DNA from: Hyphomonadaceae bacterium
GTDB lineage: Bacteria; Pseudomonadota; Alphaproteobacteria; Caulobacterales; Aquidulcibacteraceae
Direction of reading: 5' to 3'
Length of the DNA stretch: 64,000 nt
Assembly: GCA_019753175.1 (NCBI GenBank)
Contig: JAIELK010000010.1
Location: 124,001 to 188,000 of the forward strand
A program made the translations under genes and the position numbers. How positions within the stretch are numbered: position 1 is the first letter of the stretch; every line of letters starts with the position of its first letter. The notes under the pieces are model-generated. The model was not told the DNA's origin. It searched no databases and was given only the letters and a program-made list of their open reading frames with translations. Shown here in pieces: positions 19,605 to 28,016 of this stretch.

Positions 19605-20221
19605 GCGGCGACTTTCCCAGCAGGCCGATCGGCGATCGCTTCGCGCCAGCGTTTCAGATGCGGCAGATCCTCTCCTGGACGCCAACGCATCATTTTCGCG
19701 AAGTCGAGGCCGCACACCGCGGTGATGTCGGCGATCGTGAAGCGATCGCCGGCGATCCAAATCCGGTCCGCCAGAATGGTGTCGAACCACTTCGCCAGCC
19801 GCATCGCTTGCTTCTGGTAATAGGCGGCGATCTCCGGCGTCTGCTCACGTTCAACGGCAGCCAGATGCGGACTGCCGTGCCGAACCCACATCATCAGCGG
19901 CAGTGTGAACAAGAGCTCAGCGCGGCGGTCCCACATCTCGATCTCCGCGCGCTCCCAGGCGTCTCGTCCCAGAAGGCTTGGTTCGGGGTAGATCGACTCT
20001 AGATAAGAGCAGATCGCGCGGCTCTCCGTCAGCGTTCGACCGTCGTCCAGCTCCAGCGTCGGCACCTGGGCAAGCGGGCTCTTCGTGCGAAACGCGGGAT
20101 CACGATGCTCGCCCTTCTGTAGGTCGAGCCGGATCACCTCGATGTCGACAATCGCTTTCTCCGCCAGGAACATGGTCACGCGGCGAGGATTGGGCGCGTA
20201 TGGCGCACTGTAGAGCTTCAT
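19601..20221 (-). CDS. Glutathione S-transferase family protein
   Basis: 206 residues. N-terminal thioredoxin-like domain starts KLYSAPYAPNPRRVTMFLAEK and includes the cis-Pro segment QVPTLELDDGRTLTES with the TES glutathione-contact loop; an all-helical C-terminal domain contains GDRFTIADITAVCGLDF, the N-capping box. The Ser/Tyr at the active helix resembles beta/zeta classes, but the substrate is unknown. It starts six bases after the stop of the nucleoside transporter and is probably co-transcribed with it. Confidence 0.88.
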   Translation of the reverse strand: MKLYSAPYAPNPRRVTMFLAEKAIVDIEVIRLDLQKGEHRDPAFRTKSPLAQVPTLELDDGRTLTESRAICSYLESIYPEPSLLGRDAWERAEIEMWDRRAELLFTLPLMMWVRHGSPHLAAVEREQTPEIAAYYQKQAMRLAKWFDTILADRIWIAGDRFTIADITAVCGLDFAKMMRWRPGEDLPHLKRWREAIADRPAGKVAA

Positions 20222-20227
20222 GGGACC

Positions 20228-21565
20228 TCAGAACATGCTAGCGGGCAATGCGGCAACCACAGATGCAGTCATCAAGGTCGCCATGAAGCCCGGCAGCAGC
20301 GACTTCCAAGCCAGCGCGAAGATCTCGGCCTTTCGGTTCGGCATCAACACGGTCATGCCGCCGGTCATGATGCCGACTGACGCCACGTTGGCGAAACCGC
20401 AGATAGCGTACGTGAGGATCATGCGACTGCGTTCGCTGATCGCGTCCTGCGGCAGCGCGCCGAGATCGATGTAGGCGATGAACTCGGTGAGGAAGAGCTT
20501 CGTGCCGAGGATCGCGCCGCCTTCTTGGGCGTCCGCCCACGGCAAACCGATCCCCCAAGCGACAGGCGCAAACGCATACCCGAAAATGCGCTGGAGCGTC
20601 AGCAGCTCCCCATCCACCGGCCCGGCGATGGCCAGCAGGTTGTTGATGATCCACACGAAGGCCACGAACACGATCAGGAACGCCGCGACATTGACGGCTA
20701 CCATCACGCCGTCCTGAACGCCGCGCGTGACCGCGTCCATTGAGCTTTCGTATTTGAGGTCGATGCCCGGCTCGAGATGTGCGCCACCCCGCTCCTCTGG
20801 GATCATGATGCGCGCCAGCAATATCCCGGCGGGCGCCGAGATGATCGAGGCGACCAACACGTGTCCCGCGGCGTTGGTTAGTGTCGGCTGCAGGATCACC
20901 GCGTACGCGACCATGGTTGATCCGGCGACCGTCGCCAGCCCCACCACCATCATCAGGAAGAGCTCCGAGCGCGTCAGCCGATCGAGATAGGCGCGAATGA
21001 CGATCGGCGACTCGACCATGCCCATGAAGATGTTGGCGGCGACGGCAAGCGCGGAAGGTCCAGTCAGCCCCATGGTGCGCTGGAACAGAAATCCAAACCC
21101 TTGGGTGACCCACTTTAGGATTTTCCAGTGCCAGAGCAGCGCAGAAAGCGCTGAGATCACCAGGATCAAGGGCAGGACGCGAAACCCAAAGATGAACGGG
21201 GGCGGGGCGTTCTCAGGCAGCCGGGCGTATGGCTGCTCGCCGCCGCCGAGATAGCCGAACACGAACTGAGTGCCCTGGTCCGTGGCTCGTGCGAGGCCGT
21301 CGACAGCCGCCGTCACTCCGTTCAGCACCGCCTGCGCGTTGGGCACTGCGAAGAGGGCCAAGACGAGACCAGCCTGAAGCCCAAGCGCGCCAAGGGTCAG
21401 AAAAAAGGGAAATCTTCGTTTGTTCTCTGAAAACAGCCACGCAATGAGGAGAATGACGACAAGCGCGCCAAGGCTGCGCGCGTTATCCGGTGCATAAGCC
21501 AAACCCCAACTCCCCCTGCGAATGACAGAGGCTAATGCCGGCTCCGCACCCGCGCAACGTCTCAT
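20228..21565 (-). CDS. NupC-type concentrative nucleoside transporter
   Basis: Up to 445 residues; start uncertain because the first 25 residues look atypical and the usual family N-terminus (a hydrophobic helix ending in LFSENKRRF) begins near residue 30. Family blocks seen: FGYLGGGEQPYA, GMVESPIVIRAYL, GLATVAGSTMVAYA and ICGFANVASVGIMTGGM. CNT proteins import nucleosides with Na+ or H+ as homotrimers. About ten membrane segments. Precedes the GST gene; 117 bases separate it from the divergent gene at 21683, and nothing recognisable lies in that gap. Confidence 0.85.
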   Translation of the reverse strand: MRRCAGAEPALASVIRRGSWGLAYAPDNARSLGALVVILLIAWLFSENKRRFPFFLTLGALGLQAGLVLALFAVPNAQAVLNGVTAAVDGLARATDQGTQFVFGYLGGGEQPYARLPENAPPPFIFGFRVLPLILVISALSALLWHWKILKWVTQGFGFLFQRTMGLTGPSALAVAANIFMGMVESPIVIRAYLDRLTRSELFLMMVVGLATVAGSTMVAYAVILQPTLTNAAGHVLVASIISAPAGILLARIMIPEERGGAHLEPGIDLKYESSMDAVTRGVQDGVMVAVNVAAFLIVFVAFVWIINNLLAIAGPVDGELLTLQRIFGYAFAPVAWGIGLPWADAQEGGAILGTKLFLTEFIAYIDLGALPQDAISERSRMILTYAICGFANVASVGIMTGGMTVLMPNRKAEIFALAWKSLLPGFMATLMTASVVAALPASMF

Positions 21566-21682
21566 TTGCTCAGAAAATCAGTGGGATGAAAGGCTCGCAA
21601 GGCGTCCGCGTATTGATGTGGAAGGCAGCTTTGCGGATTTTTTCTGGGCGGCGGCGCCCCGCCCCGGCTAGTTTATGGACCA

Positions 21683-23635
21683 ATGCTGGTGCTCGCGATC
21701 CTCTTGGCGCTTCAGACGGCGGCGGCCGTAGTCGGCTTCGCCTATTTGTGGCGCCGGCTGCGAAGGAACGAGGCCGAAATCGCCCGGTTGAACGAGCAGC
21801 TGGACGCCATGCGCAGCGCACCCAAGGCGCGCTACGCAAGCGAGGCGTCCGCCGGACCCTCGCCCACCGTTGTCAAGCTGCCCGGTGCGGCTGCGGGATC
21901 CAAGCAGGCTCGTCAGCACATGCGTGCGCCATCGCGTGAGATGATTGGCGGTCTGGTGCTGGCAGTCTTGGCCGCAGCGCCATCGCTGGGGCTTGCGCTT
22001 GGGGTCGATCCAAGTTGGGTCGTCGGGTTTGGCGTTTTGGCAGGTGCGGCCATGATTGCCGCCGCCTTCGACAAGCGCTGGGCCGCCGCAGCTTGGCCCG
22101 CGGTCATCACTGTTGCAGTCTGGAGCGCCCTCGCGTTCGCGCTGGAGGTCGATCTGCGCGCGCCTGCGGCCGCACTCTGCATCGCCGGAGTAACCGGTGT
22201 TGTCTATGCGCGGTGGCGAACACTCACGCCAGGCGGCGCCATGGCGCTCCTAGCCGCCTTGGTTCTGCTCTTCATCGGCGCCCAGCAAGGCATGATCAGC
22301 GCTCATGGCGCTGCCTTTGCAATCGTCGTAGCGAGCGCCGCTGTCGCGGGCGCTCAGGTACGAGCCGAGCCGTTGCATCTCGGCGCGTTCGCGGCGGCGC
22401 TCGCGGGCCTTTTCGTTCTCACCGGTCAGAACATCGCCGCAGTGTGGTTCACGCCGATTTCCGCATGGATGGGCGCCCTGTTCTTCGCCGTTGCCGCGGT
22501 GCGCGTCCCCGGCGCCGGCTCGCGCGGCGCAACGTTGGCGATGACCGGCATCGTCGCGCCGCTGCTCGCCGTTGGCATGCTGCACCGCGCCAACCATGCG
22601 TTGGCCGAACCCTGGACAGCGGGTCTCGGCTTCCTCACGGTCGCCCTGCTTGCCTCGGCGCTCCTCGCGGCGACGTGGCGGCGCGCGCCCTTCGCCAAGC
22701 TGGGCTTGACCCCTTGGCTGCTGGGGCTTGGCGCCTTCACCGCGTTTGCGCTCGCCGCAGGTCTGCTGTCCGTAACGGGATTGGCGACCATGGCGTTCGG
22801 CGCGTTGGCGGTTGGTCTTCTAGCGCTCGACAAGCGCTGGCCAGCGGCGCTGTGGAGGTTGCTGGCGTTTCTGGCGGGGCTTTTCTCGATTGGCCACGCG
22901 CTTGAAAACGCACGCGCCACGCTGACCGAAATCGTGCCTATCGCTCCGCTGTTTGCCGTGTTGGCGGGGCCAGCGGCGGGGGCGGTACTTTACGGCGTCG
23001 CAGCACGTCTGGCGGCGCGTTCCAATGTGCCCAAACCGATTACAGGAAGCGTACTCGAAGCAACGAGTTTCGCGCTCGCAATGCTCGCTGCTCATGTGGT
23101 CTTGCGTCTCGTGAGCTCAGGCGGAGCGCCGATGCTGGAGCCCATCGGCTTCTTTGAGGCGTGCGCACATATCAGCGTATGGCTGTTCGCGGCATTGCTT
23201 GTGGCTGCCCGCTCCGACCACGCGGCGAGAACGACCTCGGCGCAGGTGCTCAGTCTTGCCGGGTTGTCGGCGATTTCGTTGTCCGCAATCTTGTGGTTCA
23301 CGCCTTATTGGGTGGAGCGAACAAGCGCAGCCGAGTGGCATCCAGCGCTCGGGTTCTTACTGCTCAGCGTATTGTGCTGGTCGCACTGGGCATTGTGGCG
23401 CGGAAGGGCTGACGATACGCCAACGCGCGCCTCGCTTGCAGCGGCCGGCGCCACCATGGCGGGCGCCGCGGTGCTGTGGCTCATGGGCGTCGACGCCATT
23501 CCTCCCTGGGGGAAGGCGACACTCTCCGGCCTTGCTATTACCGCCGCGATTGCGCTGAACTTCGCACCTGGCGTCGTCGCCGGCGCGCACGACATTCGCC
23601 GCTTCACACGCCGATCCGACATGGCGATGCGTTAG
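21683..23635 (+). CDS. Large polytopic membrane protein, DUF2339-like
   Basis: 650 residues. Begins with one membrane helix, then a short coiled stretch (RRLRRNEAEIARLNEQLDAM) and a Pro/Ala/Ser-rich linker to about residue 85; the remainder is a continuous array of roughly 18-20 short hydrophobic helices. This layout (helix, coiled coil, linker, many helices) is that of DUF2339 proteins of Gram-negative bacteria, whose function is unknown. Composition is Ala/Leu/Gly-dominated with few charged residues. Stops within TTAG shared with the convergent lytic transglycosylase. Confidence 0.65.
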   Translation: MLVLAILLALQTAAAVVGFAYLWRRLRRNEAEIARLNEQLDAMRSAPKARYASEASAGPSPTVVKLPGAAAGSKQARQHMRAPSREMIGGLVLAVLAAAPSLGLALGVDPSWVVGFGVLAGAAMIAAAFDKRWAAAAWPAVITVAVWSALAFALEVDLRAPAAALCIAGVTGVVYARWRTLTPGGAMALLAALVLLFIGAQQGMISAHGAAFAIVVASAAVAGAQVRAEPLHLGAFAAALAGLFVLTGQNIAAVWFTPISAWMGALFFAVAAVRVPGAGSRGATLAMTGIVAPLLAVGMLHRANHALAEPWTAGLGFLTVALLASALLAATWRRAPFAKLGLTPWLLGLGAFTAFALAAGLLSVTGLATMAFGALAVGLLALDKRWPAALWRLLAFLAGLFSIGHALENARATLTEIVPIAPLFAVLAGPAAGAVLYGVAARLAARSNVPKPITGSVLEATSFALAMLAAHVVLRLVSSGGAPMLEPIGFFEACAHISVWLFAALLVAARSDHAARTTSAQVLSLAGLSAISLSAILWFTPYWVERTSAAEWHPALGFLLLSVLCWSHWALWRGRADDTPTRASLAAAGATMAGAAVLWLMGVDAIPPWGKATLSGLAITAAIALNFAPGVVAGAHDIRRFTRRSDMAMR

Positions 23636-24396
23636 CGCTCAGAAAAGCGGGCATAGACGGACAGCGCATCACGTGTGTCGCGCCGATCCTCTTCATTGTT
23701 TCGGAGCAGCGGCAACAGCGCGAACGTAAACAGCGCCTCGGCCAGTGCGGGCGACAACGGCGACGGCGCATCATCACCTCTGCGCTCGACTTCGCCACGC
23801 CCTGCGATCGAAGCGCCCGCATCAAGCGATAGGCGATCAAGCAGGCCTTGGGCCGAGCGTGCTTGCCCATTGGCGTAGAAAAGGCCGCGATTGGCCAAAG
23901 CCTCGCGCGGGAACAGCGCGCTGGCGTCTGGCGCACCATGCGCGGCGGCTTCGATCAACCGCACAGCACCCCCCGACCCCATCACGTGTGCTGCGTACAA
24001 CTCGCCCGCACTTGGCGGGCGTCCGAGACGGGCTTGCAGTGTCTGAGCGTTTTCGCGCGCCAGTTCACCGGCCATGCGCGCGGAGAGTTCCGGATCGTTG
24101 CGGAGCGCCAGGATGTTGCGCCGTGTCGTGGGGTCCGCTCCTGCCCGCAACGCAGCAGCTTCGTTGGCGAGACCGTGCGACGGCCCATGCCGCCGCACCA
24201 TGTCGAGCCACGTGCTCTCGATAAACTGAAAGAGCCCCGTCGCGCTTGACGTGCCAGCGCGCGCGGTCGGGTTGAACGCGCTTTCGCGACGCGCCGTTTC
24301 CACCAGCAAAGAGAAATCCACGCCTGTCGCGTCCGCCGCGCGCCGAATGGCGGCGCGAACTCCATCCGACGATAGGGGCGCGAGCGGGTCGCTCAT
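23632..24396 (-). CDS. Lytic transglycosylase, SLT domain
   Basis: 254 residues. The catalytic segment is LLVETARRESAFNPTARAGTSSATGLFQFIESTW (about 30-63): Glu in RRES is the expected general acid and the ATGLFQF block is the SLT signature. LYAAHVMGSGGA is the third family block. No clear signal peptide is visible, so export would need another route, or the enzyme may be phage-like or flagellum-associated; this is unresolved. It starts 23 bases after the PepSY gene, the last member of the long leftward run. Confidence 0.8.
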   Translation of the reverse strand: MSDPLAPLSSDGVRAAIRRAADATGVDFSLLVETARRESAFNPTARAGTSSATGLFQFIESTWLDMVRRHGPSHGLANEAAALRAGADPTTRRNILALRNDPELSARMAGELARENAQTLQARLGRPPSAGELYAAHVMGSGGAVRLIEAAAHGAPDASALFPREALANRGLFYANGQARSAQGLLDRLSLDAGASIAGRGEVERRGDDAPSPLSPALAEALFTFALLPLLRNNEEDRRDTRDALSVYARFSER

Positions 24397-24419
24397 AAGC
24401 GCGCCCTGAGCTGGTGCGG

Positions 24420-25115
24420 TTAACGTTTTGTGAATCGCAATCGATAGGGAAACAGAACGAATCCCGCGATCACAACAATGAGGCTGATGAGGCTCGCGGC
24501 AACCAGCAGTCCATTGTTGAAATCTTCGTGGTCACGCCAATCCATGATGTGCAACGCCCAGAGCGCGTCGTAGGCGCGCCAGAGATCGGAGCGGCGCGCC
24601 GTTACGCGACCGGTATCGGCGGCCACAAACACGGCCAGCCCCTCAGCGTCCTCGAAGGCGATGCGCCAAGCCGGCAACGCGCCGCGATATTCGGGGCTCT
24701 CTTGCGTAACCAGCGTAGCGCTTCGGATTGCCGGGGCGTCCGCCACGTAGGTGGACGCAATGGCGCGTGCGCTGGCTTCGTCGAGCGGCGATAGCAGCCG
24801 CCGCGTTGCAACATCGATCAGCATTGGCGCGCGGTCAGCGAACTCCACGATCGCCAACGCCTCACCCCGCACACCGCGTTCGTAAGCAATGCGCGACGGC
24901 GGCTCCGGGAAGAACGCCGCCAACTCGGCCGGCGCGGGGAGCTCCCTGGGGTCAAGCGGCGTGACCGCTGCTTCAGCGATGCGATGCTCGCTGCGCACCC
25001 GTTCGATCGGGTAGAGCGCGAAGAATAGGCCCGAAGTCACCCAGAACAGCACTTGCACGCCAACGACCAACGCCAGCCATTTGTGCAGCCAGGATGCGGC
25101 GGCGGCGATGCGCAT
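24420..25115 (-). CDS. PepSY-associated membrane protein
   Basis: 231 residues. One membrane helix at about 8-35 (HKWLALVVGVQVLFWVTSGLFFAL), a large periplasmic portion containing PepSY-like beta segments (PAWRIAFEDAEGLAVFVAADTGRVTAR), then WALHIMDWRDHEDFNNGLL and a second helix at the C-terminus. This HxxD-bearing topology matches PepSY-TM proteins, which in characterised cases accompany flavin or haem electron transfer to siderophores. The ATG is embedded in the stop of the upstream acyl-CoA dehydrogenase (TAATG), hence the start choice. Confidence 0.75.
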   Translation of the reverse strand: MRIAAAASWLHKWLALVVGVQVLFWVTSGLFFALYPIERVRSEHRIAEAAVTPLDPRELPAPAELAAFFPEPPSRIAYERGVRGEALAIVEFADRAPMLIDVATRRLLSPLDEASARAIASTYVADAPAIRSATLVTQESPEYRGALPAWRIAFEDAEGLAVFVAADTGRVTARRSDLWRAYDALWALHIMDWRDHEDFNNGLLVAASLISLIVVIAGFVLFPYRLRFTKR

Positions 25116-26287
25116 TAATAGCTCTTCGGCAAGCCGAGCACCCGCTCGGCGATGTAGTTGAGGATCATTTCGCGAGACACCGGCGCGATACGCGCGATCA
25201 TCGCTTCGCGAAAATAGCGCTCGACGAAGTATTCCTTGGCATAGCCCATGCCGCCATGCACGAGCACGGACGTCTCGCACGCTCTAAATCCTGCTTCGGC
25301 GCCGAGATATTTCGCGGCGTTCGCTTCCGCGCCGCAATCGCGTCCAGAATCGTAGAGCGCCGCCGCTTTGAACGTCAGCAAGTCTGCCGCTTCGAGTTCG
25401 GCCCACGCTCTTGCGAGCGGATGCTGAATGCCTTGATTTTGGCCGATCGGGCGGCCAAACACGATGCGCTCCTTCGCATACTGCGCCGCCCGCTTCAGCG
25501 CCGCTCGTCCGAGACCAATCGCTTCGGCGGCAAACAAGACGCGCTCGGGATTGAGGCCGCTAAGCAAGATTTTGAATCCAGCGCCTTCTTCGCCAATCAA
25601 TTCAGCATCGGAAACCTCAAGGTCTTCGATGAAAAGCGTGTTGCACTCGACGGCCTTGCGGCCCATTTTGGGGATCGGATTGGCCTCGATCCTTGTGCGA
25701 TCGAAATCCGCATAGAAGAGCGAGAGGCCGTCCGTGGGGCGCCTGACTTGATCCTTCGGCGTCGTGCGCGCGATGATCAGAATCTTGTTGGCGCGCTGTG
25801 CGTTCGTCGTCCAGATTTTTCGTCCGCGAATGCGATAGCCGCGATTGGTGCGTTCGGCCCGCGTCTCCAAGCTTGCCGTGTCGAGGCCGCTGTTTGGTTC
25901 GGTCACGGCGAAGCACGCCTTGTCGGTCCCATCGATCGCGGGCGGCAGGAAACGCTGCTGCTGTTCGGGCGTGCCGAACTTCACGATCGGCATGAGCCCG
26001 AAGATGTTGAGGTGAATCGCGCTGGCGCCGGAAAAGCCTGCACCAGACGCCGCCACTGTCTGCATCATCAGCGCAGCTTCGGTGAGCCCGAGCCCTGCGC
26101 CGCCGACGCTTTCCGGCATGGCGACGCCCAACCATCCGCCCGCGGCGACATCAGCCACAAACTGCTCGGGAAAGTCGCCGCTTTCGTCGGTCTTCAGCCA
26201 GTAGTGGTCGTCATACTTCGAGCAGATCTTCTCGATCGCTTCTTTGATCGCACTTTGTGCTTCCGTGGGTTCGATTCCGATCGTCAT
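25115..26287 (-). CDS. Acyl-CoA dehydrogenase, FadE-like branch
   Basis: 390 residues. FAD-binding blocks CFAVTEPNSGLDT and KIWTTNAQRA are present, and the C-terminus reads ARIAPVSREMILNYIAERVLGLPKSY. The position that holds the YEGT glutamate in most acyl-CoA dehydrogenases is APVS here, so the base is probably the Glu in NPERVLFAAEAIG, as in isovaleryl-CoA and long-chain enzymes. Its ATG overlaps the stop of the amine oxidase gene (TGATG), and its stop overlaps the next start. Likely substrate: a branched or long acyl-CoA, inferred only. Confidence 0.85.
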   Translation of the reverse strand: MTIGIEPTEAQSAIKEAIEKICSKYDDHYWLKTDESGDFPEQFVADVAAGGWLGVAMPESVGGAGLGLTEAALMMQTVAASGAGFSGASAIHLNIFGLMPIVKFGTPEQQQRFLPPAIDGTDKACFAVTEPNSGLDTASLETRAERTNRGYRIRGRKIWTTNAQRANKILIIARTTPKDQVRRPTDGLSLFYADFDRTRIEANPIPKMGRKAVECNTLFIEDLEVSDAELIGEEGAGFKILLSGLNPERVLFAAEAIGLGRAALKRAAQYAKERIVFGRPIGQNQGIQHPLARAWAELEAADLLTFKAAALYDSGRDCGAEANAAKYLGAEAGFRACETSVLVHGGMGYAKEYFVERYFREAMIARIAPVSREMILNYIAERVLGLPKSY

Positions 26288-27354
26288 CAGGCTTCAAATC
26301 TCTGCGGCGAGAGCGCCGACCATTCGGGCGGAACGTCCGCGCCAAACACGTAAGCGCTTATGATCTCCGCAGTCACTGGCGCCAAGAGCCAGCCGGCGCG
26401 CGAATGGCCCGCGGCCACAAGCAAGCCATCCCCGGATGGGCCGATCATCGGCCAGCCGTCCGGCGACATGGGCCGGATGCCCGCCCATGCCTTCTCGCCT
26501 TGCTTCACGACGCCCGGCAGCAGCGCTTCCGCCGCCGAGAGCAACTCAACACTCCGCGCGGGCTCCGCGCGGCGATCGTAACGGTCATACTCCAGGGTTG
26601 CGCCCAGGACGACATCCTCGCGGCGCGGGGCGAGGTAGAAACCGGGCGCGCGAAGGGTTCGCTCGAGCGTCCGAGCCACCTCGACCTGAACCAACTGCCC
26701 CTTCGCGGGGCGCACATGCCGCAACGCCGGCGCAGCAGCCGCCAGCTTGGCATTCGCCCAGACGCCTGGCACCAGCACGATCGCGTCCGCTTCGTAAACC
26801 CGCCCATCATGGGTAAGGGCGGCATGAGTCGTGACGTTGGCGATGTCGGTGTGGAAGTCGATCAACACGCCTAGCGCGCGCGCCTCCATCTGCAGACCCG
26901 ATAGAACCCTCAGCGGGTCCGCCACGCCTTCGTCAGTCACATGCACGGCATGGTCCAGCTTGATGTCGAACGGCAACAACCTGCGCACGTCTCGCGCGGA
27001 TGTCCGCTTTGCCGCCCTCCCGAAACGCTCAGCGTTGATGCGCAGCGCCTCGGCGCCGTGCTCATCCCTGCTGACGACGACAGCACCGTCAAACCGCACC
27101 CCGTCCGCCCACGCAGCGCCTTCGCGCTTGCGTCGCCAGAGTTCGAACGACGCCCAGGCCAGCGCGTCATGCGGCGATGCTTGACCTTCCAGCGGAGCGA
27201 GCATTCCCGCCGCCGCCGCCGATGCTATCGGCCCATACGGCGTGGGATGCTCTGGCTCCGCTTCGCACACCGTGACGTGTGCGCCGCCTTGCCTCAGCAC
27301 TATCGCGCACCAGAGACCAACGACACCGCCGCCGACGATGACGACCTTCTTCAT
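26287..27354 (-). CDS. ThiO-like FAD-dependent amine oxidase
   Basis: 355 residues. Rossmann motif VVIVGGGVVGLWCAI at the N-terminus; C-terminal DAO-family segments AWAGIRPMSPDGWPMIGPSGDGLLVAAGHSRAGWLLAPVTAE. The order and length match glycine oxidase ThiO / D-amino acid dehydrogenase (DadA). Glycine oxidase makes the imine used in thiazole synthesis, but no thiamin gene is adjacent, so another small amino acid is possible. The ATG overlaps the stop of the SLOG gene in ATGA. Confidence 0.8.
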   Translation of the reverse strand: MKKVVIVGGGVVGLWCAIVLRQGGAHVTVCEAEPEHPTPYGPIASAAAAGMLAPLEGQASPHDALAWASFELWRRKREGAAWADGVRFDGAVVVSRDEHGAEALRINAERFGRAAKRTSARDVRRLLPFDIKLDHAVHVTDEGVADPLRVLSGLQMEARALGVLIDFHTDIANVTTHAALTHDGRVYEADAIVLVPGVWANAKLAAAAPALRHVRPAKGQLVQVEVARTLERTLRAPGFYLAPRREDVVLGATLEYDRYDRRAEPARSVELLSAAEALLPGVVKQGEKAWAGIRPMSPDGWPMIGPSGDGLLVAAGHSRAGWLLAPVTAEIISAYVFGADVPPEWSALSPQRFEA

Positions 27355-28016
27355 GCCACACGCATTTCAGGGGGACGCGCCGCGCGGCCGAAAGTCCGCG
27401 CCAGGGCTTCGTGCAGCTTACGGCGAAACGTGCCCGCTCGCGGCAAGGGCGCGGGACCAACCAGCACCGTCTTGCCGCCCTGAGCCGGAATCCACAGCAC
27501 CAAACCGCCTTTCTCCAGCATCAGCGCGGCGACCTCCGACGTCCCGCCGGGGCCTTTCGGGGGCAAGCCATTCCAGACGCACAGCAGCAGATCGGCCTTC
27601 TCGATCAAGGCCCGACCGACGGCGGCGTACGGCGCAGCGCCACCACCGCCGACCTTCTCCACCAATTCGTTCGACACCGGCAGGATGCGACGCGAAGCCC
27701 AGAGCAGTCGCTGGTAATGTTCCTTCGACTCCTGATCGGCGAAGTCTTCCTCATATCGCTCCACCGAAAACGGCAACGGCGTCACCAAGCGCCAACCACG
27801 AGCAAGCGCCGCATCAGCAGCGTAGCGATCGGCGCCTTCCGCGATCGCCGAGTGCAGTACGCACCTTGGCGGGCCGTCGGTCGCCTCACGCGCGGCGTGC
27901 TCGGCTGCGTCAATGGCGCTCGCGATCTCGTGTTGGATGCGCGGCCTTTCCGGTTCCGGCAATTGATTGAGTCGATGGCCCGTCACCGCAACAATCAGCG
28001 GACGCGACGCGCTCAT
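27351..28016 (-). CDS. SLOG-superfamily protein, predicted nucleotide sensor or processor
   Basis: 221 residues, no signal peptide or membrane helix. Blocks seen: VAVTGHRLNQL (10-19), LHSAIAEGADRYAADAALARG (54-74), PLPFSVERYEEDF (80-92), then KADLLLCVWNGLPPKGPGGTSEVA (140-162). This is the order of the VTGHR/SAxAEGADR branch of SLOG (Rossmannoid, related to LOG and DprA), which in conflict systems is predicted to bind or cleave nucleotide ligands and is often paired with SLATT or TIR effectors. Here the partner is a patatin phospholipase: the ATG lies inside the patatin stop (ATGA), so coupling is direct. Four open codons above this ATG are rejected for that reason. Confidence 0.75.
   Translation of the reverse strand: MSASRPLIVAVTGHRLNQLPEPERPRIQHEIASAIDAAEHAAREATDGPPRCVLHSAIAEGADRYAADAALARGWRLVTPLPFSVERYEEDFADQESKEHYQRLLWASRRILPVSNELVEKVGGGGAAPYAAVGRALIEKADLLLCVWNGLPPKGPGGTSEVAALMLEKGGLVLWIPAQGGKTVLVGPAPLPRAGTFRRKLHEALARTFGRAARPPEMRVA

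Noticed and set aside
25094-26353. 419-codon frame on the plus strand
   Set aside because: It lies exactly antisense to the acyl-CoA dehydrogenase, is Arg/His-rich without any motif, and is explained by high GC third positions.
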